Positions 23,396 through 32,360 of a stretch of 32,584 bases of DNA are shown piece by piece; within the stretch, counting starts at the first letter, position 1; each line of letters begins with the position of its first letter. The position numbers and the translations under genes were made by a program. The DNA comes from Colwellia sp. Lineage in GTDB: Bacteria > Pseudomonadota > Gammaproteobacteria > Enterobacterales > Alteromonadaceae. The notes beneath the pieces were generated by a model that ran no database searches, was not told the DNA's origin, and was given only the letters and a program-made list of their open reading frames with translations. The stretch spans positions 1 to 32,584 of the forward strand of contig JABSOX010000060.1 of NCBI GenBank assembly GCA_013215655.1. The letters are read 5' to 3'.

Positions 23396-25138
23396 ATGAA
23401 AAACACATCTAAATTTTTAATTACCATAACACTAGCTAGCTTTTCATTAATAAGTTATGCAAATTGGCAATTAGTTAGCCCTGAAGCTAGCAACCCAAAG
23501 ATTCTGACTACGATACAAAAGAGCGAAATAACAACCGCAAAAGTAGCCGATAACCTTGAGTTAGGCACTAATAAAAATGATTACCAATCAAACGAGTTGA
23601 TTGAACTTACTTATAGTTATACAAATAAAACCAATTCAGACCAAGTTGCCTTCGATTTAACGTTGGCAGAAAACAATCAATTCTTAGCTGAAGACAGTGT
23701 GTTATTCCCCGACAGCACAGAATTTACATTAACCATCGATAATCAACAGTTGCATTGGCAGGGGGAATTAGCAAAACCTCAATTAAGCTTTACTGATTTT
23801 GATAATGACTTTTTTGGCTATCTTCCGCTTCAAGAAACTTTTGATATTCCAGCAAGAAGTTGTGGTGCCACCTGTGTTAATGAAGGTTGGCCGTGGAATG
23901 TTAACTTTATCTTTCAAGGCGAGGAAACACACCGCATCTATCTAACCAAGGCTGGACAGCTATTTTTTAGCGATCCAAACAAAGAATACAACAATGACAC
24001 GATAGAGAATCATGCAAATATCTCAGCACTATTTTCCAACAATAGTCATTACGATAATGAACTTAGAATTGCCGAAATAACACCAACAGACAGTGACCGC
24101 CAATTTGTTGTCTTTGAATGGACACACTTAATATCAGCTAATATTCAACAGCGATATCAGGTAATTATCGAAGAGCATACTAGCAATATTTGGTTTAACT
24201 ATTTAGATGTTGTAGATACAGATGAAAGTACGCAAGCAGGCGCAGTCAATTCCAGCGGATTAGTTAGTTTTGATATTCTTAATAGCACAAGTAGCAATTT
24301 AATAAACGGTCTACCTCCGCAACAAAACAATACAGTAAAGCTCATTAATGAAAAAGGAGGTCAAGTGAGCTTAACAACCAACATCAAACTTAATGAATTG
24401 ACACTACCTTTAGCAGAAACTCAATATACTACTGCGGAAGAGCAACAAGTTGCTATCACAGCAGAGATCGATAACTTAGTTGGCACTGTCACTATAAATC
24501 ATAACAATAGTAACAGAAGCAGTATTAGCAGCGAGTTAGCGATGCAAACAACAAAGGTTAATGTGGTACTTGCAGAACAAGCACAAGTAGCAGTTAATGA
24601 AGAAAATCTCCCGATGAACGGCAACTTAGTCGTCGCTGGCAATAACTCATTAACTTATACACCTAATAAAGACTTTTTTGGTGACGATAGCTTTATATTT
24701 AATATCGTTGATGATTATGTTTCAGCCAAAAGTGGTTTAACAAATATTATCGTTACTCCAGTAAATGATGCTCCCACAGTGATCATTACTAGCAATACCG
24801 AGATAGAAATCGCCCCTAAAACACAAGTCGTTTTAACAGCGCAGATTACAGATGTAGACTCAAGTATGTTTACAATTCATTGGCAGCAAGTAACAGGTCC
24901 TGAAGTGAGCTTTACCATTATCTATGATGAAAATGGTAATGGCCAAAGTATTTTATTCTCAGCACCTAGCCCTACACCGTTTCCGTCAGTACCCCTGCGT
25001 TTTTCTGTGCGAGTTGATGATGGTCAAGCCCAAAGTAGCGCCACTATAGATTTAAGCGTTAAGAATGATTCAGGTGGGAGCTTCGGATATATGCTCTTTT
25101 TGGTATTCATAACCATGTTCAAAACTAAAAAACGTTGA
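23396..25138 (+). CDS. Exported GlyGly-CTERM surface protein with Ig/cadherin-like domains
   Basis: The 580-residue protein has a signal peptide (about 1-22, ending S-Y-A). A large unrecognised N-terminal part follows, with aromatic-rich segments and a C-G-A-T-C cysteine pair. Then comes a cadherin/Big_9-like domain (S-L-T-Y-T-P-N-x-D-F-F-G-D-D-S-F, ending V-N-D-A-P) and a PKD/REJ-like domain with W-Q-Q-V-T-G-P. The end, S-G-G-S followed by a hydrophobic helix and K-T-K-K-R, matches the GlyGly-CTERM sorting signal. That tail is known to be cut by rhombosortase after export by the type II secretion system in Vibrio and Shewanella relatives. The chosen ATG gives a proper signal peptide; a TTG and a GTG a few codons upstream are less likely. 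Function unknown, probably surface display or matrix. Confidence 0.75.
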   Translation: MKNTSKFLITITLASFSLISYANWQLVSPEASNPKILTTIQKSEITTAKVADNLELGTNKNDYQSNELIELTYSYTNKTNSDQVAFDLTLAENNQFLAEDSVLFPDSTEFTLTIDNQQLHWQGELAKPQLSFTDFDNDFFGYLPLQETFDIPARSCGATCVNEGWPWNVNFIFQGEETHRIYLTKAGQLFFSDPNKEYNNDTIENHANISALFSNNSHYDNELRIAEITPTDSDRQFVVFEWTHLISANIQQRYQVIIEEHTSNIWFNYLDVVDTDESTQAGAVNSSGLVSFDILNSTSSNLINGLPPQQNNTVKLINEKGGQVSLTTNIKLNELTLPLAETQYTTAEEQQVAITAEIDNLVGTVTINHNNSNRSSISSELAMQTTKVNVVLAEQAQVAVNEENLPMNGNLVVAGNNSLTYTPNKDFFGDDSFIFNIVDDYVSAKSGLTNIIVTPVNDAPTVIITSNTEIEIAPKTQVVLTAQITDVDSSMFTIHWQQVTGPEVSFTIIYDENGNGQSILFSAPSPTPFPSVPLRFSVRVDDGQAQSSATIDLSVKNDSGGSFGYMLFLVFITMFKTKKR

Positions 25139-25245
25139 CAAATTAACGACCAAATTTTCAAATGTTACATTTTAATGTAAAAAGGACCACATAATTCATT
25201 AAGTTTATGACATAATTCACCGATATATATTTTATAAGGAATAAA

Positions 25246-26058
25246 ATGAAATCTACTTTCATCATCATACTATTTTTGTCAGCTGTGTTAGCTTTACCTT
25301 CAAAAGCAATAGAAAAAGAAACAAAAACTGAGACTGTTACAAAAACATTTACAGTCAAATTAACCGCTGATTTAGGCTCGCTAACAAAAGCTGCAGAACA
25401 AGGTAATGTAGATGCACAATATCAACTTGCCCATATTTATTTTACCGGTAAGGACGTGCCTGTAGATTATAAACTAGCAAGAAGATGGTATACAAAGGCC
25501 GCTGAACAAGGTGATGTACAAGCACAATATAGCCTAGCTGTGATCTATGACACTGGAAAAGGAGGTATTAATGACTATCAAAAAGCACGGCAATGGTATA
25601 CCAAAGCGGCAGAAAGTAGGCTTGCCAGTGCGCAATTTAATCTTGGCGTAATGTACTACCATGGGAAAGGACTAACACCAAATTACCAACTGGCAATAAA
25701 GTGGTTAACTAAAGCAGCCGAACAAAGTGATGAAGATGCGCTCGACTTTATCGCTCTTATTTATGCCACAGGGAAAGGGGTAACTCAAGATCATTCTCAA
25801 GCATTAAAGTGGTGGACCAAACTTGCTGAACTTGGCAATACTGATGCGCAGTTTAATATCGCTTATTTATACAGTGATGGTTTAGGTACAGAACAAAATA
25901 AGAAAACTGCGTATTTTTGGCACTTTATTGCCGCCAAACACGGCAGCGTACGCTCTGTATACCAGAAAGGGCTACATAGTAAAATATTATCGAAGCAAGA
26001 AATGGAAAGTATTGAAATTAAAGCAGCTGCTAAATACAAAGAAATCTATGGAAAATAA
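25246..26058 (+). CDS. Secreted Sel1-repeat protein
   Basis: This 270-residue protein has a signal peptide (about 1-22, ending S-K-A) and five to six Sel1-like repeats of about 36 residues. These follow the pattern A-A-E-Q-G-x-x-x-A-Q-Y-x-L-A-x-x-Y-x-x-G-K-G-V and W-Y-T-K-A, running from about residue 45 to 245. Sel1 repeats are TPR-like scaffolds for protein contacts, often in the periplasm. The ATG follows aagga at a good distance. There is no sign of an operon with the preceding GlyGly-CTERM gene, which ends 107 bp upstream, although both are on the same strand. The partner protein is unknown. Confidence 0.88.
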   Translation: MKSTFIIILFLSAVLALPSKAIEKETKTETVTKTFTVKLTADLGSLTKAAEQGNVDAQYQLAHIYFTGKDVPVDYKLARRWYTKAAEQGDVQAQYSLAVIYDTGKGGINDYQKARQWYTKAAESRLASAQFNLGVMYYHGKGLTPNYQLAIKWLTKAAEQSDEDALDFIALIYATGKGVTQDHSQALKWWTKLAELGNTDAQFNIAYLYSDGLGTEQNKKTAYFWHFIAAKHGSVRSVYQKGLHSKILSKQEMESIEIKAAAKYKEIYGK

Positions 26059-26088
26059 TTTTAATTAAAAATTAAACGTGCAGATTAT

Positions 26089-26120
26089 AGGCAACGACAT
26101 CCAAATTATCGCTGCCTTTA
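26089..26120. terminator. Weak candidate terminator between convergent genes
   Basis: aggcaacga (26089-26097) and tcgctgcct (26109-26117) pair with one mismatch, followed by ttta on the plus strand. The T run is short, so this is a weak candidate for ending the Sel1-repeat transcript. Confidence 0.3.
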
Positions 26121-26151
26121 CATTCAACTCAAATCACTAATAGAACAACTG

Positions 26152-27903
26152 CTATTTATACTCGGGAAATGCCTCTAACAACTCTTTAACTTGCTCTTCT
26201 AGACCTTGCCAGCGTTTAATCGAGCTTTTATAAATACCCTTTCGCACTTGCTTAACACTCGCTGTCTTAATCGTTCTTTTCTGCTTATGAAACTCTAAAC
26301 ATTGAGGTTCAAAATCTAGTTCGCAATAATCGAGCAGCTTTCTTATTTCGCCTTCAGTATCTGTTACCAAATCCTCATAACTAAGCTCATAGATGCTACC
26401 TTTTGGTACATATTGTTTAACAAAGTCCATGTAGTTATCATAGAGTTTATAATAGTCCGCTATGCTAGTGAGTGTATTACCATAACTATATATTTCATTA
26501 AATTGTTGTTCAAATATAGATAAACAGTTCGAAATGGGATTACGTTTAATATGAATAAATTTAGCCTGAGGAAATATAAAAGGCAATAATGGACTCATAA
26601 TAAAATTATTAGGCATTTTATTCACTAAACGTTCCGCTTGTTTATCGTATTGTCTGATCCGTTTTAGATACCTTTTACCGAGCTCTTTAAAATCCTCTTG
26701 GGAATAATTTTTTAATTGTTCAACAAAAGAAAAAAGATTAAGTTGATAACTTAAATTACGATTACTATTTTGATTTACCACCGAATTTAATGCGCTAGAT
26801 TCGCCACAACCAAAAACCTGACTATGGGAGGCCAAAATACTTTCCGTTAAGGTTGTGCCCGATCTTGGCATGCCAAAGATAAACACTGGCGCTTTTGTTG
26901 TTAAATCAGAGCAAGGCAGTTTTAAAGATTTAAGTTCGCATTGTGCTTTTAAAAATAATACTGCTATCTCTTGCTCTTTATAGTCGCGAGAGTCTGCCTG
27001 TAATGCATTGGCTTTTTTTAACCACTCAAACCAAGTTTGTTTATTTTTATCTTTATAATAATACGAAATTCTATAGGCCAATTCTGCTTGTTCTTCAGGC
27101 AATAATTTCGCATTGCTATACTGTTTTTCTATTTTTTTTATTTCTGGCTCGTTAATTAATTCGGCTTGAAGGTAAAGTGTCGCAATAGATATTTCACTAT
27201 ATGTTCCTCGTGCCTTTATTAAAGATGCCGCTTTATCAAACTCGCCCACTTGTCGATATAAACTAAAGGCTAGGCCTAGAGCTCCTACATTAACATTAGC
27301 AAAGCTTGCAATCTTTCCTGCACAATTGTGTACATTTTCATATTGATTTAATTGGGTATAACACTCAGCTTCAATCTCTAACCTTTCTAAACTATCAATA
27401 GGCATCTTTTCTGCTATTTCTAATGCTTCGTCAAATTTACCTTCCTTAATTGAACAGTCTGCAAAATTCCTCCATTTTGCGAGGGAAATTTCACCTAATA
27501 AAATAGCGCGTTTAAAAAAGACTATTGCTCTAAAAAAGTCCATTTTCTTATAAAGTATTTGTGCCACATTGGTAATAACAGATAAATTACTTGGCGCTAA
27601 TTCTAAGGCTTTTTGAGCATATTCTTCTGCGTTTTTTAATTGTTCGAGCATCAAAAAAGCTATTGAGGCACTGTGATGTGCAGTTGCATTTTTAGGATTA
27701 AGCTGACAGGCTTTCAAGAAGTATTGTAATGCTTCTTTTGATCTTGATTGTAACTGAAAGCTTGCCCCTATCATAAAATGCACTTCATCACTTTCACCAT
27801 TTTTTTTTAATAATTTTTCACAAATTTTTCGTGCTTTTAATGGTTGAGCTTTATGTAGAAATGTCTGTGCTTTTTGTAGGTTAATTGAAACTGTTTGGTT
27901 CAT
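26152..27903 (-). CDS. TPR-containing sulfotransferase
   Basis: The protein has 583 residues. The first about 320 form TPR units (for example P-K-N-A-T-A-H-H-S and A-E-E-Y-A-Q-K-A-L-E-L-A-P). The C-terminal part is a PAPS-dependent sulfotransferase: F-I-F-G-M-P-R-S-G-T-T at about 337-347 is the 5'-phosphosulfate loop, and F-I-H-I-K-R-N-P-I-S-N-C-L-S about 110 residues later is the 3'-phosphate block. This two-part layout is common in marine and environmental bacteria and is often annotated as a tetratricopeptide sulfotransferase. Acceptors are mostly unknown and may be proteins or polysaccharides. It has no signal peptide, so it acts in the cytoplasm. It stands alone between the Sel1-repeat gene and the S-layer-like gene. 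Confidence 0.88.
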   Translation of the reverse strand: MNQTVSINLQKAQTFLHKAQPLKARKICEKLLKKNGESDEVHFMIGASFQLQSRSKEALQYFLKACQLNPKNATAHHSASIAFLMLEQLKNAEEYAQKALELAPSNLSVITNVAQILYKKMDFFRAIVFFKRAILLGEISLAKWRNFADCSIKEGKFDEALEIAEKMPIDSLERLEIEAECYTQLNQYENVHNCAGKIASFANVNVGALGLAFSLYRQVGEFDKAASLIKARGTYSEISIATLYLQAELINEPEIKKIEKQYSNAKLLPEEQAELAYRISYYYKDKNKQTWFEWLKKANALQADSRDYKEQEIAVLFLKAQCELKSLKLPCSDLTTKAPVFIFGMPRSGTTLTESILASHSQVFGCGESSALNSVVNQNSNRNLSYQLNLFSFVEQLKNYSQEDFKELGKRYLKRIRQYDKQAERLVNKMPNNFIMSPLLPFIFPQAKFIHIKRNPISNCLSIFEQQFNEIYSYGNTLTSIADYYKLYDNYMDFVKQYVPKGSIYELSYEDLVTDTEGEIRKLLDYCELDFEPQCLEFHKQKRTIKTASVKQVRKGIYKSSIKRWQGLEEQVKELLEAFPEYK

Positions 27904-28208
27904 ATAAAGATTCTATTGTATTTAGTAGATAGATTAACTCATGTTCAATTTTCAAGAAAATCGGTACTCGAATAAACATATGCTGAATAGTTTTAATATT
28001 AAATAATAACAAAACTATTAATCACTATCACGACATTTAAAAAAACTTTCATTGACCAATATTTGCATGGCATCTATTAAAGAGATATTGAAACAGACCC
28101 AATGAAATGACTTAAATATTTCAAACATAAAAAAACGGCCTCAATAGAGGCCGTTTTTATTAAGTTGGAAAAGAATACTTATTTAAAAGTATTCATTTTT
28201 CAATTTAA
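27904..28208. other. Intergenic region with the terminator of the S-layer-like gene
   Basis: This region holds the upstream sequence of the TPR-sulfotransferase gene and the terminator of the neighbouring S-layer-like gene. The only promoter candidate is a weak TTGAAC-like box followed at 17 bp by CTAAAT on the minus strand. No gene seen. Confidence 0.4.
28131..28158 (-). terminator. Strong intrinsic terminator of the S-layer-like gene
   Basis: aaaaacggcctc, loop aata, gaggccgttttt: a perfect 12-bp stem whose GC core is followed by T residues on both strands. It lies about 50 bp after the stop of the leftward gene, as expected for a highly expressed single-gene transcript, and may also stop plus-strand transcription. 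Confidence 0.9.
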
Positions 28209-29924
28209 TTAGTCTGCAATACCACAGTCAACTACGCCATCAGCAGTTATGTTGTGATCAACAAGTGCATCTACACCTGCAGTATCTTTTAGAACATATA
28301 CACTTGTACCGACATTAGCATTGGCACAAATTAAGTTACCTATTGCAAATGTAGTAGTAGTACCTAATAGGTTAGCTGCGCCATCAAAATCAGTACCGGC
28401 AGTTACTGCTGTTATAACATCAGTAAGAGCAAGTTTAGCAGAAGCTAGTTTCTCAGCAGAACCGTTAGCAGTAATAGATGTTTTCAAAGCACCTAAACCA
28501 TCAGTTGCTTGAGCAAGGTCAGCTTTGATTGCAGCAGCATCAGCTTCTGTAGTCGTAGTTTGCTCTAGACCCATACGGCTACCATCAGAGATGTTAGAGA
28601 AGCCAGTGAAGAACGTTACGTTACCTTCAGGAGCATTAACTGAAACTGTAATTTTAGTTTTAGCAGAAGTAGTACCCATATCAGCCAATACAGCAGCAGA
28701 GATAGCGTTACCTAATTTAGTAACAACACCTGGAGCAACTGTAGCGATATCAGTTAATAATTCCATAGAACCATCAGCAGCTAAGTAGCTAACATCAACA
28801 GAAGCATCTTCATCAAAAACACTTGTAGCATTAACAATTACTTGTGTATTAGGTCCCATAGGCACGTAGTTCATAGTCATTGAACTTGAATTCAATGTCC
28901 AACCACCAGCAGCTTTAGCTGTAGCTAAATCGTAGTTCTTAGACGTATCGTAAGTTACTTCAACATCAGCTGTAAAGTCACGTTCTGTTTGCGATACTGC
29001 ATCAGCACCAGACTCAAGTGTAAACGTTAATGTTTCATCAGAAGATGAAGTAATATCAGCAGCAATAGTTTTAGTTGCTTCATCCATAGCAGTATTGATT
29101 GTATAACCAGGACCTACTGATTCAACACCAGTAAAGTCACCACTAATTGTTACTTTATAACTAGCAACTGTAGCGCCTGAACCATTTTTAGTGTAGTTAA
29201 GCACCATAGTATCAGTTGTAGCCGTAGTACCTGTTTTAACTACAAACGTTTCACGATCGTTAGCCACATCAATTTTAGCCGCTAAGCCAGTTATTGCTAA
29301 TGACCATTGATCTTGCATGGTAGCAATAGTCGTAGTTGTAGCAGTAATACCAGGAATTGTAACACCTGATTCACTTTCTACTGTAGCTGTCATTGTAATT
29401 GACGTAGCACCAGAGATTACTTGTAAGTTCAGGTCATTAAATTCTAAAACTGTTGAAATTGCGTTATTTAAAACACCATTTAAAAGTTTAGGTAGTGTAG
29501 CAGTACCAGAACCATCAAATGCCATATACAGTTTTGTTGCTGAACTTGCACGAGACGAAGATAGTGGTATTGCATTTAATGAAATACCATTATGAGCTAC
29601 TGCACCCGTAATAGGAGTATAGGCATCATCAGTATCAAGCGATGTAGCACCACCTACTTCATAATCAGCAAAGAAAGCGCCGGTGATAGTTACAGCCAAA
29701 AAGTTTTGGTCAATCAATGCTGCGGCTTCAGCTGCAGTAAAAGTAACTCTAAGTACATCAGCTGCTTTTAAGTTATATTCACCTGTTAAAGGTAAACCTT
29801 GATTAGAGATTGCAACTGGAGCATTTGTAGTAACTGTAGATGCTTTAGTTTCAATAACAGCTGCATTGGCAGCTGATATAGTTGCACCGGCAAGAGCCAA
29901 TGCTAGTAGAGATTTTTTAAACAT
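28209..29924 (-). CDS. S-layer-like exported protein, Thr/Ala-rich, highly expressed type
   Basis: The 571-residue protein has a typical signal peptide (residues 1-21, ending S-A-A-N-A). The mature protein is rich in Thr, Ala, Ser, Asp and Val and looks beta-structured. A block around 351-460 (M-N-Y-V-P-M-G-P-N-T-Q-V, later V-T-K-L-G-N-A-I-S-A-A, then V-S-V-N-A-P) is of a kind I know from abundant S-layer-like proteins of Pseudoalteromonas and other Alteromonadales. Two cysteines near the end may pair. The ATG at 29924 is preceded by aaagga; a GTG 13 codons upstream is less likely because it would spoil the signal peptide. A consensus-like promoter, a leader of about 145 nt and a strong terminator point to a high-level single-gene transcript. 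The adjacent secretin may export it. S-layer function is inferred. Confidence 0.65.
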   Translation of the reverse strand: MFKKSLLALALAGATISAANAAVIETKASTVTTNAPVAISNQGLPLTGEYNLKAADVLRVTFTAAEAAALIDQNFLAVTITGAFFADYEVGGATSLDTDDAYTPITGAVAHNGISLNAIPLSSSRASSATKLYMAFDGSGTATLPKLLNGVLNNAISTVLEFNDLNLQVISGATSITMTATVESESGVTIPGITATTTTIATMQDQWSLAITGLAAKIDVANDRETFVVKTGTTATTDTMVLNYTKNGSGATVASYKVTISGDFTGVESVGPGYTINTAMDEATKTIAADITSSSDETLTFTLESGADAVSQTERDFTADVEVTYDTSKNYDLATAKAAGGWTLNSSSMTMNYVPMGPNTQVIVNATSVFDEDASVDVSYLAADGSMELLTDIATVAPGVVTKLGNAISAAVLADMGTTSAKTKITVSVNAPEGNVTFFTGFSNISDGSRMGLEQTTTTEADAAAIKADLAQATDGLGALKTSITANGSAEKLASAKLALTDVITAVTAGTDFDGAANLLGTTTTFAIGNLICANANVGTSVYVLKDTAGVDALVDHNITADGVVDCGIAD

Positions 29925-30284
29925 TTTTTTATTTCCTTTATGTTTCATGAAACGAGAGAGCACTTTGTAATAAAGCTTCCCTCAAATTTATCTTCTTTAA
30001 AGTTAAGCAATAATAAAAACTGCCACCTTTGGTACCAAGGCAACAACCTAGGTCAACTCTAAAAAAGCTACGGTGATTCTAATTAATTGCTTGAAGGGTT
30101 GTCAACTAAAAAAACTTATAATTCTTATAATCTTAGAGGTTTATTAGTTAACTGAACAAAAAAACACCAAATAATACTAAGCCCTAGTTTGTCTTTTCAA
30201 CAAAAATACACGAAAATCAATTTATTATCAGCAAGTTACAACACCAAAAGATATTTAATATTGATGTTGTTCAATAACGTCTAA
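29925..30284. other. Leader and promoter region of the S-layer-like gene
   Basis: Read leftward, this region carries a TTGACA/TAGAAT promoter, then a transcribed leader of about 145 nt with two palindromes: ttggtaccaa (30029-30038), flanked by tgcc/ggca that can extend a hairpin, and gtttcatgaaac (29942-29953), close to the ribosome-binding site aaagga (29934-29939). The part beyond the promoter up to the secretin stop shows no gene and no convincing terminator. Confidence 0.6.
30076..30105 (-). promoter_or_regulatory. Sigma-70-type promoter of the S-layer-like gene
   Basis: On the minus strand a perfect -35 box TTGACA (30100-30105) is followed after 18 bp by TAGAAT (30076-30081), one base from consensus. 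Transcription would start near 30069. It is the best promoter match in the window and fits a strongly expressed structural protein. Confidence 0.7.
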
Positions 30285-32303
30285 TTATTGTGCTATGTCT
30301 AAATACTTATATTCTTGTGCAAGTTTTTGACGAATAAGTTGCCATTGGTCGTTTCTTTCGATGACACGTGGTGTGACCATGATCACTAATTCACTTTTAG
30401 TATTGTCTTTAGAGTTGGAATCAAATAGTTTACCGATCACAGGTAGACTTGAAAATATCGGAGTATTTGAGTCTGAGCTATTTTTATTTTCACTGATCAA
30501 GCCACCTAAAATAATGGTTTCACCACTTTCCGCAACCACTTCTGTTTTAAGGTCACGCTGAAAAACAACAGGAGAACCAGCAACTGCGTCTCCCCCTGGG
30601 GTTTGATTACTTATAGAAGTCGATATTTCCATAATTATCACGCCTTGGGCGTTAATGGTCGGCGTAACACTTAATTCAACACCGGTTTTTCGATAAACCA
30701 CTGAGGTACGTGAGCCATTGGTAGGGTCAGATATAATTTCACCCACAGTAGGAATATCATTACCCACACTCATGTTAGCCGTTACACCGTCACGTACCAA
30801 TAAGGATGGTCGTGATAATATATTTACCAACGAATTGGTTTGAAAAAGGTCTAAATTAAAAGCGCCTTTAATGCTTGAAAGCACATAAGACAAGCCACCT
30901 TTGCCCCCTGAAAGGTTAAATCCACTCTCAATAGCTTTACCTCGGTTGCTTAACGAAAAGGAAACACCATACTTAAAGGCATCGGTCAATTGTACCTCGG
31001 CAATGATCACTTCTAACATAATTTGTTTTGGCATAATGTCTAGGCGTTTAATAAAAGGTAATAACTTACGGTATTCATCACCGGTAGTTTGAAAAATCAA
31101 GCTATTTGAACGATCATCTATCACTAAACTAACATTTTCATTACTGCTACTGCTTCTACCTGCCGATGTTTTACCGCGGCTATTTTGGCTTCTCGCTGAA
31201 GTTTTATTACCAACATTACTGCCAGCAATAAGCGCTTGTATACTTTCACCCAAATCAGACGCGCGAGCAAACTGCGGAGCATAAATAAAATATTGAATTT
31301 CATTGCCTTTTTCAGGCTGGTCTATTTTTTTCACCCAAAATAACGCCCGTTTAATCACGTCAGGGGTATTGGCGAAAAACGCTAAGGTATTTATATTCGG
31401 TAATGGTATTATAGAAAGCGCACTGGTTTTAGCTCCTAACGATATGCCTTCTTGCAATAATAATTGTGTTAATTTACCGGTTATCGTTTCTGGATCGGAA
31501 AACTCTAAGGTATACATAGCAATTTCTTTACGGCCGGCGTCTGGTTTATCAAATAGTTGAATAAATTCCAGTGCCTTAATTATTTCTGAGTGTTTACCTT
31601 TTAAAATAAACATGTTTTGTTTGGGATCGGGCTGAATGATTATTTTAGCGATCCGCATTAGCGGTAATTCTAGGCTACCGTTATAGGCATAATTAAAAGG
31701 CGCTAACTGCCAAATTTCCTGTGAAGTAAGTGGAACATCTGAGATTTTATTCCCGTAACCATAAATCACATCACCTTGGCTGGCTCGACTTTCTTCTTGA
31801 TTAACATAATAGATACCGTCTTTATAACGTATCGCATATTTTCGTTCTGCTAATAAATCTTCGACCAAAGTAAAAAGTTTTTTATGAGAAACACTTTCAA
31901 TAAGATTAAGCGTTAAGCGCCCTTCATCTGCTTTAACACTATCACCGAGAATGTAACTAACTTGTAATACCTCTCCCATCACATAGTGCAAAAATTCATT
32001 TAACGGTAATTCATCAGCCGCTAGTTTGACTTTTTTAGTTTCGCTAAAGCGTTCAACAATTGGGCTATCTTTTGTAATGACATTTTGAATAAAAGTAAAT
32101 GGTTTAATTTTTTCAACGTTTTGCTCTGTTGATTTTTTTTCTGCCGAATTTTCAGTTTTAGTATCCATTTGCTCTTGTGACTTATCTTTGAGCAAATATG
32201 ACGGATTGTAGGTCATCTTTTCGGTTGGTGTGCTACTACAGGCTGAGAGTACGGTAAGCGCTACTACGGTAGTGATAAGGAGTTTTTTTGTGGGTAAATT
32301 CAT
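30285..32303 (-). CDS. Lipoprotein secretin, GspD/PilQ/MshL-type
   Basis: The 672-residue outer-membrane pore protein has a lipoprotein signal with L-S-A-C, the lipidated cysteine being residue 22. Serine at +2 is compatible with outer-membrane sorting. A low-complexity polar linker (about 30-85) is followed by N0/N1-type periplasmic domains. The C-terminal secretin domain (about 430-655) has the family blocks V-N-I-L-S-R-P-S-L-L, V-G-N-D-I-P, Y-R-K-T-G-V-E-L-S-V-T-P, I-I-L-G-G-L-I and the final L-P-V-I-G-K-L-F. A Ser/Gly/Asn-rich loop at about 365-395 interrupts an N domain, as in many GspD proteins. No other type II or type IV pilus genes lie in the window. The neighbour is the S-layer-like gene, which suggests a dedicated exporter like SpsD of Aeromonas hydrophila, but an ordinary GspD or MshL role is possible. 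Confidence 0.85.
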   Translation of the reverse strand: MNLPTKKLLITTVVALTVLSACSSTPTEKMTYNPSYLLKDKSQEQMDTKTENSAEKKSTEQNVEKIKPFTFIQNVITKDSPIVERFSETKKVKLAADELPLNEFLHYVMGEVLQVSYILGDSVKADEGRLTLNLIESVSHKKLFTLVEDLLAERKYAIRYKDGIYYVNQEESRASQGDVIYGYGNKISDVPLTSQEIWQLAPFNYAYNGSLELPLMRIAKIIIQPDPKQNMFILKGKHSEIIKALEFIQLFDKPDAGRKEIAMYTLEFSDPETITGKLTQLLLQEGISLGAKTSALSIIPLPNINTLAFFANTPDVIKRALFWVKKIDQPEKGNEIQYFIYAPQFARASDLGESIQALIAGSNVGNKTSARSQNSRGKTSAGRSSSSNENVSLVIDDRSNSLIFQTTGDEYRKLLPFIKRLDIMPKQIMLEVIIAEVQLTDAFKYGVSFSLSNRGKAIESGFNLSGGKGGLSYVLSSIKGAFNLDLFQTNSLVNILSRPSLLVRDGVTANMSVGNDIPTVGEIISDPTNGSRTSVVYRKTGVELSVTPTINAQGVIIMEISTSISNQTPGGDAVAGSPVVFQRDLKTEVVAESGETIILGGLISENKNSSDSNTPIFSSLPVIGKLFDSNSKDNTKSELVIMVTPRVIERNDQWQLIRQKLAQEYKYLDIAQ

Positions 32304-32360
32304 AGTATTGCTCTTTGTACTTTAATTTGTTTGTTATTGTTTATTTGCTCATTGTTCTTT

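Noticed and set aside
25165-25180. ttacat-ttta-atgtaa hairpin after the GlyGly-CTERM gene as a terminator
   Set aside because: The stem is purely AT-rich with one GC pair, and it is followed by A residues, not T residues, on the coding strand.
28321-29595. Plus-strand frames antisense to the S-layer-like gene
   Set aside because: They are valine/alanine/serine-rich mirror translations of a biased coding sequence, with no start signals.
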